Shown: positions 1 through 9,022 of the stretch, piece after piece | Position numbering within the stretch: the stretch's first letter is position 1 | Layout: each line of letters starts with the position of its first letter | DNA from: Bdellovibrio sp. SKB1291214 | GTDB lineage: Bacteria; Bdellovibrionota; Bdellovibrionia; Bdellovibrionales; Bdellovibrionaceae | Length of the DNA: 64,000 nt | Direction of reading: 5' to 3' | NCBI RefSeq assembly: GCF_002209355.2 | Contig: NZ_CP106855.1 | Span: 1,550,001 to 1,614,000 of the forward strand | Position numbers and translations under genes: made by a program | Notes under the pieces: generated by a model | The model's input: only the letters and a program-made list of their open reading frames with translations | Told to the model about the DNA's origin: nothing | The model's database searches: none

Positions 1-191
1 AAAAGACCGCCGTATTTAAAGATGTCTCCGACCCAACCAGTCAGGTTGTGATAATTCGATATTTCTGGAGGCAAGGAAATCACATCTTGAAAAAAAGAAT
101 ATTGCCAGACGTGAAAATACAGAATCGCCATCACTGTGGCGATTCTGAGGATATCAAAACCATAAATTCTAGATAAGGGCCTTAGAGTCAT
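1..191 (-). CDS. Acyltransferase-like membrane protein, 5' end only
   Basis: A reading frame starts at ATG 191 and stays open to the window edge (63 codons visible). It begins one base after the stop of the giant prepilin gene, so the two are probably co-transcribed. The visible protein has a basic start, then YGFDILRIATVMAILYFHVW, a hydrophobic segment whose D-x-L-R ... H pattern resembles the first membrane helix of membrane acyltransferases (acyltransferase-3 or DUF1624 type). It matches the N-terminus of the gene at 7125-8183 (FYALDLLRTCAIIVVSFYHMW), so the divergent cluster carries a related gene on each arm. Substrate unknown. The family call rests on this short segment and the internal similarity. 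Confidence 0.6.
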   Translation of the reverse strand, partial: MTLRPLSRIYGFDILRIATVMAILYFHVWQYSFFQDVISLPPEISNYHNLTGWVGDIFKYGGL

Positions 192-192
192 A

Positions 193-3156
193 TTAATTCT
201 CGATTGCATCAAACAACGTGCGATCCATTGTACAGAACGGCAAATTCTTATCACCAGCTCCCATATCTTCATAGTATCTTTGAACGTTGCGAGGCGCATC
301 TAACCATGGATGTTCCGGAACATATTCAGGAACCTTACATTCGGCATAACACCACTTAGGACAGCTTGCATTGCCATTTTTTGAATTTGAACTGTTCGCG
401 CAAGTATCCCAGTAAATCTTCGTATAGTTACAAGCAAAATTTATGGTATTTAAATCAGTCGCATCTGTCGTTCCGGTAGAGCATCCAGGTCCTGAACTAC
501 TGAATTGAGCTCCGAATATTGCCTTGGTGTTCGACGTAGGACAGCTTCCCCCAACCACATTTGGATTGGTTGAAATGCCACCGGTAGCATTAGTCACACT
601 ACACTGCTCATTATAATCCGTCCATTTCCACAGTTTCAGGTTCGTTGGATTCTGAGGTCCTTTATTAAACTGAACTTCAAGACAAGCGTCACTGCCTTGT
701 TTAATTCCCGGCGCAGTCGAAGTAAACGCGATCTTTTTACCGACCTTCACTGGATAGCAACCCATTAGCGGATACAAAGTATTGTCTCCAGGAATCTCGC
801 TACTTTCTTTAATCGCTTGGAATTTTCCAGCTACACATCTAACGGCCGCGTAACAGAATTGATTCGATCTAGTATCAAATGCGGAGTATAAGAGCTCATC
901 ACCAGGGGTGACCTTGGCATTCTGATCCATATTTATATCATAAGGTTTAGCACTGCCTTTTGGATTGAGCGTTTTGTATCCAAACTGCGGGATGATATTA
1001 CCAATCTTACTATAAGGTGTATTATCAACATAGAAAGTAGTGCTCGGTATGCAGGAGTTCTTTTCAAGCTGCGAGACATCTAGTGAATCATCCAACACAT
1101 CGGACCATCCTGGATTTGGTGGTCTGATGATGTTACACTTGCTTCCGCACTTACAACCATTGTTACTGTCATTGCATGACCGATACTTACCGCCCGAGGT
1201 GTCAGGAGCATAGTTTTTACCACCACCACTGGCACAACCCAAACCGCCGTTATAACAAATCATACCAACAGTAGCACCAGCAATAACCGCTGCACTAATC
1301 AATAGTGTTGCAGCAAATGCAGCGCCAGCAGAAACGATAACCAGAACTGCAAACAGCACCCAGCTGAACAAGCCCCCGAATAGACCCTTACCACCTTTAC
1401 AAGGTTTGCAGTTACACGTGTAACAAGGAGGAGGTTTGAAATAAACATGCGGATTGATTTCCTTTATAGGCGGACGAAGATCCCCCCCAATACCCGCAGT
1501 CTGTGTCGATTTATCAATGATTTTATCCTGCGCCGGAACGTAACTTAAATTTCCCGCCAGATCTAGAGAGGCAACACCAAATTTAATCTCGCAACCCCAC
1601 ATGCGCGATTTATTTTTATCGCCGTTAATACCTTTATAAAGATATTTGTATTCAGTGTATGGCTGCTTAGCGCCAAGACCGGGAAATTTAAAATTTGTCG
1701 CAGTGTCTTGAATAACGGTAACTGTGTCAGGGCGAGAGTTACAGAACTGCATCTGCTCGCAAGGAACCCATCCGGTATAACGTGGGTCCCACGATTTATC
1801 AAAACTGGTTTCAGCACCACCGTTATACGAACCGGGACACCAGTTCGTCGGCGATTTTTTAAACCACTGATAGGATGTGTCCATACACATTGGTATCACG
1901 CCACCATCTTTTTGCAGATTGTACACGCGAAACGTGATCACTAGATCCATTGAATTTGTAGCTACTTGGGAGCACAGCGGTCTGTCGCGATTTTCTGGCC
2001 ATTTTGGATTACTGCTATTATACGGCTGCAGATTCGTAAGAATTGTTTCAAACGGATGGCCAAGGCAGCTGTTTTTCCCCGAAGCAGGAGGGAAACATTC
2101 TGTGCCGGCTTTCATTCCGTTCACCATGCTAGGATTATCGACGATAACTCCGGGGTTGGCTGCAGACGTTTTCACATAGTTCACGTCATAGAAATAGTCG
2201 ACGACATTTTGCTTATCTTCAGGAAGGGAATAATCTTTAGTACCTTCACAAGTTTCTGTCTGACCTTTGTCATTCGTATAGCTCGCCTTTAAAGTAACGC
2301 GGAAACCATCCTTATCGTCCATCCAGCTAGGAAATATCCCGATGATCTGTCTTGTCGTTGGCGAGTAACCAAATTGCGGTTCATACGTGACATTCGACCG
2401 TCCACCGTTACGAGGTCTTGGCCAGAATCTTCCGCAAGCCGTACTCTGATTTCCTGATGCAAGATCATAGCGATTGATTTTCATTGCTAGGTTCAGATCT
2501 TTGAGTCCGCCCGGAAGCAGTTTAGAGACGGCTTGTTTATCCAAATCTGATAACAACGAAGCAGTTCCAAATTTATTGCAGTAAACTGCTCCATCTTGCA
2601 AATTGAATTTCGTCGCTAAATATTCCATCGACCCCTTGATCAAAAGAGGCGTGTAAAGTGTAACTCCGTCAGCTGCGATGTTGACGTTCTTGGTGGAGTT
2701 ACCGTCTGGAACCTTGACAACTTTTCCACCATTGACAGAGTACAGTTCGCTTTTAATGGGGAAATCAAAGGTCTTAATTCTTTCACCACGAAAAGCGGCA
2801 TCAAAGTCTTTATAGGCTTCAGTAATAGTATCGGCCTCAGGGGGTAGAAATACACGTGACCCCATAGCAGCAGAGCCCGCCAAACCCTTACCGTTATTGG
2901 TGTAAACCAATTTATTAAATTTTGGTTGATAACTATCTAAACTAGAACCTAATGAGTTGATTCGAGAAAACGCAGTATCCAAAACTGCTTGGCAGCTCGC
3001 AGACGTCCTCATCTGCTTAATAGTTTTTCCTTGTTGGGTAAAGAAAGGCATTGCTAGAATAAAGACAGTGGCAAGAATCCCGATGGCAACCATCATTTCC
3101 AGAGCTGAAAAGCCTGAAACACATTTATGATTAATAGAGCTGTCTCTACGAAACAT
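193..3156 (-). CDS. Giant Cys-rich prepilin-like protein
   Basis: 987 residues when started at ATG 3156, which follows a GGGG ribosome-binding run; the longer upstream frame has no such support. The N-terminus is a class III signal peptide: a 15-residue leader ending in Gly, then FSALEMMVAIG with Phe+1 and Glu+5, followed by a hydrophobic helix. This is what prepilin peptidase recognises in type IV pilins and type II secretion pseudopilins. The rest is very large for a pilin and rich in Cys, with few other recognisable features. Around residues 575-635 a CxCxxC-like stretch (CYTCNCKPCKGG) is followed by a second long hydrophobic segment. A role as pilus-tip or minor-pilin adhesin is inference. 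It is divergent from, and overlaps by 30 bp, the next prepilin gene. Confidence 0.75.
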   Translation of the reverse strand: MFRRDSSINHKCVSGFSALEMMVAIGILATVFILAMPFFTQQGKTIKQMRTSASCQAVLDTAFSRINSLGSSLDSYQPKFNKLVYTNNGKGLAGSAAMGSRVFLPPEADTITEAYKDFDAAFRGERIKTFDFPIKSELYSVNGGKVVKVPDGNSTKNVNIAADGVTLYTPLLIKGSMEYLATKFNLQDGAVYCNKFGTASLLSDLDKQAVSKLLPGGLKDLNLAMKINRYDLASGNQSTACGRFWPRPRNGGRSNVTYEPQFGYSPTTRQIIGIFPSWMDDKDGFRVTLKASYTNDKGQTETCEGTKDYSLPEDKQNVVDYFYDVNYVKTSAANPGVIVDNPSMVNGMKAGTECFPPASGKNSCLGHPFETILTNLQPYNSSNPKWPENRDRPLCSQVATNSMDLVITFRVYNLQKDGGVIPMCMDTSYQWFKKSPTNWCPGSYNGGAETSFDKSWDPRYTGWVPCEQMQFCNSRPDTVTVIQDTATNFKFPGLGAKQPYTEYKYLYKGINGDKNKSRMWGCEIKFGVASLDLAGNLSYVPAQDKIIDKSTQTAGIGGDLRPPIKEINPHVYFKPPPCYTCNCKPCKGGKGLFGGLFSWVLFAVLVIVSAGAAFAATLLISAAVIAGATVGMICYNGGLGCASGGGKNYAPDTSGGKYRSCNDSNNGCKCGSKCNIIRPPNPGWSDVLDDSLDVSQLEKNSCIPSTTFYVDNTPYSKIGNIIPQFGYKTLNPKGSAKPYDINMDQNAKVTPGDELLYSAFDTRSNQFCYAAVRCVAGKFQAIKESSEIPGDNTLYPLMGCYPVKVGKKIAFTSTAPGIKQGSDACLEVQFNKGPQNPTNLKLWKWTDYNEQCSVTNATGGISTNPNVVGGSCPTSNTKAIFGAQFSSSGPGCSTGTTDATDLNTINFACNYTKIYWDTCANSSNSKNGNASCPKWCYAECKVPEYVPEHPWLDAPRNVQRYYEDMGAGDKNLPFCTMDRTLFDAIEN

Positions 3157-4152
3157 TTCAAATCCCCCACAGAAAGCCAATCTAGATGCTTTCATAATTC
3201 TAACAGTGAGGGAAATGGGCAACAAGGGTTTTCCCTCGTAGAACTGCTGCTTTCAGTCGTGATCGGGTCGGTTCTTATGTATGGTGTAGGTGCACTCATC
3301 AGCATGGCTTCGAATCAAAACGAGGCACTCAGCAATAGAATTCAATCTGAATCCGCTTTGAACGAAATCTCTTTTTATTTGAAATACTTTTCGTCACAGG
3401 GAATTAATGTCGAAGACAGAATCGACGAAAATCTAAATAGCACTAGCCTCACCGGTATAGCTGCAAACAGAGGATACGTTAGAACAAGCTATTCAGCTTT
3501 GAAAGATTTCTCTGCAACAGCATCTGCTGCTCCTATTGATACGGTTGCTATCTTTCTACGAGACACACTTTCCAGTCAATATTCAACTGTTCCAAGCATC
3601 GGTGATCGTTTTTTGCCTACGGGAATATACTTTCAAAGACCCACAGCTAAAACATTTGGTGTCTTATACATTGATCTCGGCCGCTCGTTGGCAGCGGGTA
3701 ACGTCACCACATCTCCGTCACTTGATGATTTGTGGTATGGATCAATCGTTGATTTTCAGGTTGCCGAACCGGCTTACAGTAACTTTGAACAAAATAAGCC
3801 TTTAGAGCCCACCCTGTGGACTACTACCAGACGTCTTTCCGCCGTGACTTTCAAAATCACGGTTCGCGAGTACTTACCTCAGGAGAATAGCCGTAGGGAC
3901 TATACATGGTGTCCCCCAAGTGCCATGACTCTTCCAGAGTGTGCGACGACAAGTCCGTACAAGGATGTCGAACGAATCGTGCGCGTGACCTTTAGAAACA
4001 ATATTCTTGGGTTTTCTTCGACACAAATGGTGAAAACAACTGATCAACCAGTGGCCAGCCGTTATCAAAAGAAACAATTTTATTCTAGACCTTATGACTT
4101 AATTTATTTCTTAAAACCTAACTACCCTGTTGGGCAGCTAAAAAGAAATTAG
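3127..4152 (+). CDS. Minor pilin / pseudopilin (PilW-like)
   Basis: A type IV pilin-like protein. Gly|FSLVELLLSVVIGSVLMYG is a textbook prepilin cleavage site with Glu+5 and the N-terminal helix, followed by a roughly 300-residue periplasmic region. ATG 3127 is the only ATG, GTG or TTG in frame before the cleavage site. It gives an unusually long 34-residue leader, lacks a good ribosome-binding site and lies inside the start of the divergent prepilin gene. An ATG at 3215 in another frame would give the ideal leader MGNKG|F if one base were gained at the T4 run. It is followed after 10 bp by a second prepilin-like gene and heads a five-gene run. Confidence 0.75.
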   Translation: MINRAVSTKHFKSPTESQSRCFHNSNSEGNGQQGFSLVELLLSVVIGSVLMYGVGALISMASNQNEALSNRIQSESALNEISFYLKYFSSQGINVEDRIDENLNSTSLTGIAANRGYVRTSYSALKDFSATASAAPIDTVAIFLRDTLSSQYSTVPSIGDRFLPTGIYFQRPTAKTFGVLYIDLGRSLAAGNVTTSPSLDDLWYGSIVDFQVAEPAYSNFEQNKPLEPTLWTTTRRLSAVTFKITVREYLPQENSRRDYTWCPPSAMTLPECATTSPYKDVERIVRVTFRNNILGFSSTQMVKTTDQPVASRYQKKQFYSRPYDLIYFLKPNYPVGQLKRN

Positions 4153-4162
4153 GAGATAAATT

Positions 4163-4927
4163 ATGGATCGCCGATTTATCAATTCAAACAAAGGTTTTGC
4201 TGGAGCAATGCTCGTCATTGCAGTAGCCGTTGTTGTTGGGGTAATCATTATTGGCGCAGTCACAAAAATGGGTACGCTTAATAAAACATATGATAAGTCG
4301 CGTGCATTTTTTGATTCTGAACTCGCCATTGAAACATTTGCTGTTTCTTTAAAAAACGCCTACGACAAAGCCAACTATCTTCAAGATACTCCTCCCCAGA
4401 CAGGGGGCACTCCAGCCAATGATGATTATGGCTGTCCAGGAAAAATAGTGACTATAGGCTCTGGCTCTAAGCAAATTCGACTGTGCTGGGAATATGCTAA
4501 AGGGTTATGTTCAAAACGTTCTCTTAACGCCGGTGTGGATATTTGCATCGATGCAAGCAGTTTAAAAGTCAGCCAAATCAAAAATGATGAATGGATGGTC
4601 GCTGTCGAAACAACGACGAATAAAGAGGATCGGATACATAAATTCCAGGCGGCAACTTATGAACTTTTAAAAAAGCTATCCTTCCCGACGGCCGAAGCTG
4701 CCTTAGATTCCTTCATGCCTAGTATTCCTGCGGCAACCCCTATAAATACTTTTGCTATCAATACAGGATTTCCGAATAAGCCTGATGAGCTCACTTGTGA
4801 AACTGCCTCCTATCAGTGCTTGAAGGTTTCCTTTTGTGTGAAAAACGGCAGCACTTGCTCTAACGAAGAGCTAATTCGTCAGACTTATATATTTGCTGTT
4901 CCCGCAAAAACCACCCAAGGTTACTAA
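4163..4927 (+). CDS. Minor pilin-like protein without Glu+5 (GspK/PilX type)
   Basis: 254 residues. The N-terminus is a short basic leader ending NSNKG|FAGAMLVIAVAVVVG, followed by a transmembrane helix and a periplasmic domain with several Cys (YGCPG, LCWEY, GLCS, DICID, TCETASYQCL). The residue at +5 is Met, not Glu. In known systems the tip subunit GspK and its PilX-like relatives lack Glu+5, so this gene may supply the tip-initiating subunit; that is inference. ATG 4163 is preceded by AGGAG at about 4151. It lies between the PilW-like gene and two membrane proteins, with its stop directly abutting the next ATG. Confidence 0.7.
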   Translation: MDRRFINSNKGFAGAMLVIAVAVVVGVIIIGAVTKMGTLNKTYDKSRAFFDSELAIETFAVSLKNAYDKANYLQDTPPQTGGTPANDDYGCPGKIVTIGSGSKQIRLCWEYAKGLCSKRSLNAGVDICIDASSLKVSQIKNDEWMVAVETTTNKEDRIHKFQAATYELLKKLSFPTAEAALDSFMPSIPAATPINTFAINTGFPNKPDELTCETASYQCLKVSFCVKNGSTCSNEELIRQTYIFAVPAKTTQGY

Positions 4928-5623
4928 ATGAAAGCCCCCGCTCGCTTTAACTTTGTTCTTGTGTTGATTTTTCTCACCGCATTTTGCAGTTATGCTTATG
5001 AGCTTGTTTTAGCCAATATTCTTTCTGTACTTTGGGGAAATGTTATTCTTCAATACACAGTCACCACCGGGATTTATATCGCGGCCATGGGCGCCGGTGC
5101 ATATTCTAGCCCAACAAAAATCAATGCCAAGAAGTCATTTATTTGGATCGAAGTTTTGTTGGCGATTCTGGCAATTATTTCGCCTGTTCTATTTGTTTAC
5201 GCAGACGTCTCTTTTAAATCTATTGCACCGCTGGTTTCGTATTCTCTAATCTCAGCTATTGGTTTTTTTTCAGGTATGGAGCTACCACTTCTTTTAAGAA
5301 TTCTTGATGAAGAAAAAACTTCCACCACGGATAAAGACGAAAAAGCATTATTCGCCGATTATGCAGGAATGTTTTTAGCCGGTCTTTTATTCGCTTTTTT
5401 CTTAAACCGTCAATTCGGCTCTTTGCAGGTGAACTTATACCTAGCAATGGCAAATATCGCTTTAACTTTGATCTGTGGATTGACGTGGGGATATCGCGAG
5501 ACATCTTTAAGGAAATTAGAATTTCCTGCGGTAGCAATACTTTTTATTCTTATCACTTGGTCTGTTATCACTCATTCACTAATTTACGAGGAGCAAATCA
5601 CAAGATGGATCATCGTAAATTAA
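4928..5623 (+). CDS. Polytopic membrane protein, spermidine-synthase-like TM module
   Basis: 231 residues, almost all hydrophobic, about seven membrane helices. It resembles the membrane half of fused spermidine synthase-like proteins: an N-terminal F-x-x-x-Y-E-L-x-L-A-N motif, an A-A-M-G-A-G-A helix and G-M-E-L-P-L-L-L-R-I. The following protein carries the same architecture (G-F-E-T-P-L-L-F-R) plus a catalytic domain, so the two look like paralogues of which this one lacks the enzyme. The start abuts the pilin stop (TAAATG) and the 3' end overlaps the next gene by 19 bp, which suggests translational coupling. Function unknown; it may form a heterodimer with its neighbour. Confidence 0.6.
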   Translation: MKAPARFNFVLVLIFLTAFCSYAYELVLANILSVLWGNVILQYTVTTGIYIAAMGAGAYSSPTKINAKKSFIWIEVLLAILAIISPVLFVYADVSFKSIAPLVSYSLISAIGFFSGMELPLLLRILDEEKTSTTDKDEKALFADYAGMFLAGLLFAFFLNRQFGSLQVNLYLAMANIALTLICGLTWGYRETSLRKLEFPAVAILFILITWSVITHSLIYEEQITRWIIVN

Positions 5624-7128
5624 ACTTCTTGTCGTTGGCGCTTTCCTTTTGTGGATTTGCTTACCAAAGCCTGATGGCAAAAACTTTTGCAGTTTTTATT
5701 CAAGAAGAAATCATTGGATTCTGTTTATCATCAGCTTTATTCATTTACGGTATTGGACTTGGAAGCAAGAAATCTTCCGATGCAAAAGATCCCTTGGTAG
5801 GGCTTTTAAAGATCGAATTGATATTGATGTTATTAGGTGCCGTAGCACCTATGATGGTTACTTATCTGTTTTTTATTCCCAGTCTAGAGCTTATCAACTT
5901 TGACGGAATTCAGCTTCCTCCGGGACCTTTGATGATGATCTTTGTTTTGATCACGGGGACAATTTCCATGTTGTTGGGATATTTGACCGGATTTGAAACG
6001 CCGCTATTATTCCGATTGCGGGAAGACAAAGAAAATCAAAAGCATCTAAATCACATTCTCGCATTTAGTTACTTCGGTGCACTGGTAGCATCCATTCTTG
6101 TTCCGCTAGTACTTATTCCAAAGCTTGAGATATATGGAACTGCTATTTTAATTGCCCTCCTTAGCGGATCGATCTGTGTCTACTTAACAACTCAGTCTCA
6201 ACGATCAGCAACATACTTAAAACTAGTAGGGACGGGAATATTAATGGTGATGCTCTACGCATTCGTGCAAGAGCCATTGCAACAATTATCTTTGCGTATT
6301 CGTTACTACGGAAATTATCCAAAATCTGTAACAAACAAAAAGGATATCACAGAGTATTTTTCCGAAATAAAAAGGCAAATCAACGTCACCAGGCACTTAA
6401 GCACCTATCAAGCCATTGATATTGTGGATGGCCAAGACGAAGACGGTCCATTTTTCAGTCTTTGGTTAAACGGACAATTTCAATTCGACTCGCGCTATGA
6501 AAAGTCTTATCACGAGTCATTCTTGCGGGGCTCACTTCAGCTATCTGGACAAACACCAAAGAAAATTTTAATCTTAGGAGCGGGCGACGGGCTCTTATTG
6601 CGGGACATTTTAAAGACTCTACCATCTGATACCGAAATCACCATGGTTGAGCTTGACCCACTCATTCTAAAAATTGCTAAAGAAGATGCTAGATGGGCTT
6701 CCTTGAACGAAAGGTCCTTAGAAAATAGTCACGTGGAGCTTATCACTGATGATGCCTTTCATTTTCTTCGTCAAAGCAAAAGAACTTGGGATGCCATCTA
6801 TCTGGATTTTCCTTATCCTTACAGCATCGAGCTTTCAAAATTATATAGCGTTGAATTCTATCGAATTATCAAGAATCGACTCAGTCCCGACGGATTTATC
6901 GTTTTTGATTTTCCGACAAATGAAAGCGCCGCCATTATCAATTCCACGCTTGCCGCAGTTCCATTCTCAAATGTCATTGCTTATGAAAAAGCAGAAAGCT
7001 TTGTGTATGCTTCGGATAAGAAAGCAAAATCATTCAAGGATGATTATAAAATTATCCAACTTCCGCCGGTTGATAAGCAGCTTGTAAATTCCTTGTTTAA
7101 GCCACAGCTACCAAGGATGTGGGAATGA
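5605..7128 (+). CDS. Membrane-anchored spermidine synthase-like methyltransferase-fold protein
   Basis: 507 residues from ATG 5605, which has a GAGGAG site about 12 bases upstream. Roughly residues 1-225 form membrane helices; the C-terminal half is a polyamine aminopropyltransferase-like Rossmann domain. Visible motifs are ILGAGDG (nucleoside-binding glycine loop), MVELDP (acidic residue that holds the ribose), DDAFHFL, and DAIYLDFPYP where the family usually has an Asp-rich active-site segment. The family transfers an aminopropyl group from decarboxylated SAM to a diamine, but membrane-fused members are poorly characterised. Location inside a pilin cluster suggests a role in modifying or assembling the surface structure; that is inference. 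It ends in an ATGA overlap with the next gene. Confidence 0.7.
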   Translation: MDHRKLNFLSLALSFCGFAYQSLMAKTFAVFIQEEIIGFCLSSALFIYGIGLGSKKSSDAKDPLVGLLKIELILMLLGAVAPMMVTYLFFIPSLELINFDGIQLPPGPLMMIFVLITGTISMLLGYLTGFETPLLFRLREDKENQKHLNHILAFSYFGALVASILVPLVLIPKLEIYGTAILIALLSGSICVYLTTQSQRSATYLKLVGTGILMVMLYAFVQEPLQQLSLRIRYYGNYPKSVTNKKDITEYFSEIKRQINVTRHLSTYQAIDIVDGQDEDGPFFSLWLNGQFQFDSRYEKSYHESFLRGSLQLSGQTPKKILILGAGDGLLLRDILKTLPSDTEITMVELDPLILKIAKEDARWASLNERSLENSHVELITDDAFHFLRQSKRTWDAIYLDFPYPYSIELSKLYSVEFYRIIKNRLSPDGFIVFDFPTNESAAIINSTLAAVPFSNVIAYEKAESFVYASDKKAKSFKDDYKIIQLPPVDKQLVNSLFKPQLPRMWE

Positions 7129-8183
7129 AAAATCAAAGGTTCTATGCCCTTGATCTGCTGCGCACCTGCGCGATCATCGTGGTTTCGTTCTATCACATGT
7201 GGGAATCCTCATTTGGCGAAAATAAAATGATCTTTAAAGCGACCGAGTCTGTATTTGGTTTACTGACTCCTTTCTTTTTGGACTATTGGGGGTACTCAGG
7301 CTTAATACTTGCGCTGGTATCATTTTTCCTCATTGGATATTCAGCTACGAAATTCAACTGGCGTAGGTACCTTTTAGTTTTTATTGGTCTTGTTGGAATG
7401 ATAATTCATGACCAAGCAGGTTTTGATGTGCAGACATGGAACTGGAATCTATACGCTTATCTGTTATTCAGTTTACTATTTGTTCAGATACTGCCGAAGA
7501 ATCGCAATATCTTGTTTTCCGTATCACTGATCTGCCTCGTCAGTCTTTTGATTCCTATTGAGCAGTATCAAACTCTGAAACCGCATTTATCTTCGTCCCT
7601 CGCTCAGATTATGATAGGTGATCTGGATATCGATACCACCATCGGGTGGGGCTTATTGCCTTGGTTGGCAATTCCAACTTTAGGGTTTTGCATAGGCAGA
7701 CTTCTAAGATCTATGCCGCAGGACTCGTGGGTATTTAAAGGCTTTAAATTTGAAATCCCTGCGCTGTTGACGTTGGCCACGATGTTGATCGTGGCATTTC
7801 CATTTAATCCCGACATTTCTATTTCAACAACGGGGTTCTATTACTATGTGTTTTCCGGATCCCTATGGTTTTTCTGGAGCCGCTTTTTGGTCGTCTTCAT
7901 ATGGATTCGTCTTGCGTGCAAGAACTCCGTGAATGAGTACCTATCCAAATTTAAATGGGTGCGATGGATTTCTGACCTGGCGTGGAATAAGTACTTTGGA
8001 CTTTGTTATTTTATTCAGCTGCTTATAGTACCGTTGGCGGCGGAGTGGTCCCAAACCTTCAGAACACAGCCTTTATTAATGGACATAACGTGGCTAGGTA
8101 TTTTGATCGGGACCGAACTGATCGCTCGATCCCTGGTCGTTCAGGCTAAATTAGCGAGCAACAAATTGGCTCGCGGAATTTAA
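7125..8183 (+). CDS. Acyltransferase-like polytopic membrane protein
   Basis: 352 residues from ATG 7125, which overlaps the previous stop (ATGA) and has AAGGA 8-12 bases upstream; a GTG two codons earlier is less likely. About ten hydrophobic helices. The N-terminus FYALDLLRTCAIIVVSFYHMW has the R/D-x-L-R ... H pattern of membrane acyltransferases (acyltransferase-3 or DUF1624 type). It is related in sequence to the partial gene at the left edge. Such proteins usually transfer acetyl or acyl groups to extracytoplasmic sugars or peptides; the substrate here is unknown. It is the last gene of the plus-strand pilin run and its 3' end overlaps the convergent gene by 33 bp. Confidence 0.55.
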   Translation: MKNQRFYALDLLRTCAIIVVSFYHMWESSFGENKMIFKATESVFGLLTPFFLDYWGYSGLILALVSFFLIGYSATKFNWRRYLLVFIGLVGMIIHDQAGFDVQTWNWNLYAYLLFSLLFVQILPKNRNILFSVSLICLVSLLIPIEQYQTLKPHLSSSLAQIMIGDLDIDTTIGWGLLPWLAIPTLGFCIGRLLRSMPQDSWVFKGFKFEIPALLTLATMLIVAFPFNPDISISTTGFYYYVFSGSLWFFWSRFLVVFIWIRLACKNSVNEYLSKFKWVRWISDLAWNKYFGLCYFIQLLIVPLAAEWSQTFRTQPLLMDITWLGILIGTELIARSLVVQAKLASNKLARGI

Positions 8184-8888
8184 AAGGTCTGTTAAGCGCT
8201 TAAGGCTTTCTTTACGCATTTTTTCTGCCAGTCTCATTTCTAAAACTTGAGCAGGTGCATCGTCACCGACGACGGCTTTCAGTGCCGATCTCATCGTCGT
8301 ATCGCGCTCTAGAACGAATTGTTCATTCAGCACCGAAGTCGTTTCACCTGAAACAAGTAAAATAGTCAAAGCTGGTTGGCCATTGGCAGAGATCGAGGAC
8401 AATGCCTTGGTATATCCTGCAAGCTTTAGCTGCTCTTTTGCTTCAGAATTCCATTCATTAAGCTCAGCGGCAGAGTGATCCTGAGGCTCAAAGAAAACAT
8501 TCATGGAAAGAAGCGGTTTTTTTTCATAGACAGTTGCAAAATCAAGCATTGCTTTACGAGCATCTGCACACGAGTTCGCATCATCAAGAACAGACTTTAA
8601 TTGTCCAAGCTCTTTCGTCAATGCAGCCATTTGTGATCCGTTAAGTTCCGTTGCTGACATTGAATCAATCTCTTCCGAATCTTCCTTCATCATCGAAATC
8701 AATTCTGCGACAGAACCTTCACGCTCTAAACGTAAATACTCTGCTTTTAGAGGGTGGACCACGCGGACCAAATCCATTTCATTCGAAATACATTGTTTAA
8801 CTTGGGATAAATTCAGACCTGCAAAAGACGATTGAGCCGCAAGAAGGAGGGTTACAGTCAGCATGCCAGGAAGTGAGAACTTGATCAT
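8151..8888 (-). CDS. Exported protein of unknown function
   Basis: 245 residues with a clear signal peptide (LTVTLLLAAQSSFAG) and a mature part predicted by eye to be mostly alpha-helical and rich in Glu, Leu and Ala. AAGGACC precedes ATG 8888. I do not recognise a family. It is a single gene whose 3' end overlaps the convergent acyltransferase-like gene by 33 bp; PEP carboxylase ends 134 bp upstream on the same strand. Two Cys in the mature protein could form a disulfide. Confidence 0.6.
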   Translation of the reverse strand: MIKFSLPGMLTVTLLLAAQSSFAGLNLSQVKQCISNEMDLVRVVHPLKAEYLRLEREGSVAELISMMKEDSEEIDSMSATELNGSQMAALTKELGQLKSVLDDANSCADARKAMLDFATVYEKKPLLSMNVFFEPQDHSAAELNEWNSEAKEQLKLAGYTKALSSISANGQPALTILLVSGETTSVLNEQFVLERDTTMRSALKAVVGDDAPAQVLEMRLAEKMRKESLKRLTDLLNSASQFVAR

Positions 8889-9022
8889 ATTTAGGTCCTT
8901 GGTTCGTAAACGTTTGAATTCACGAACGTATGTTCAAGAAGCAGACCTCACTCTAATGAAACCTATTCGATTGGACCCCGATGGGGGTGTTAAATCTATA
9001 GACATCAGGCCCTAACGGGCAC

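Noticed and set aside
9001-9022. GCCC/GGGC hairpin after ppc as a terminator
   Set aside because: The stem is only 4 bp and no T run follows on the minus strand.
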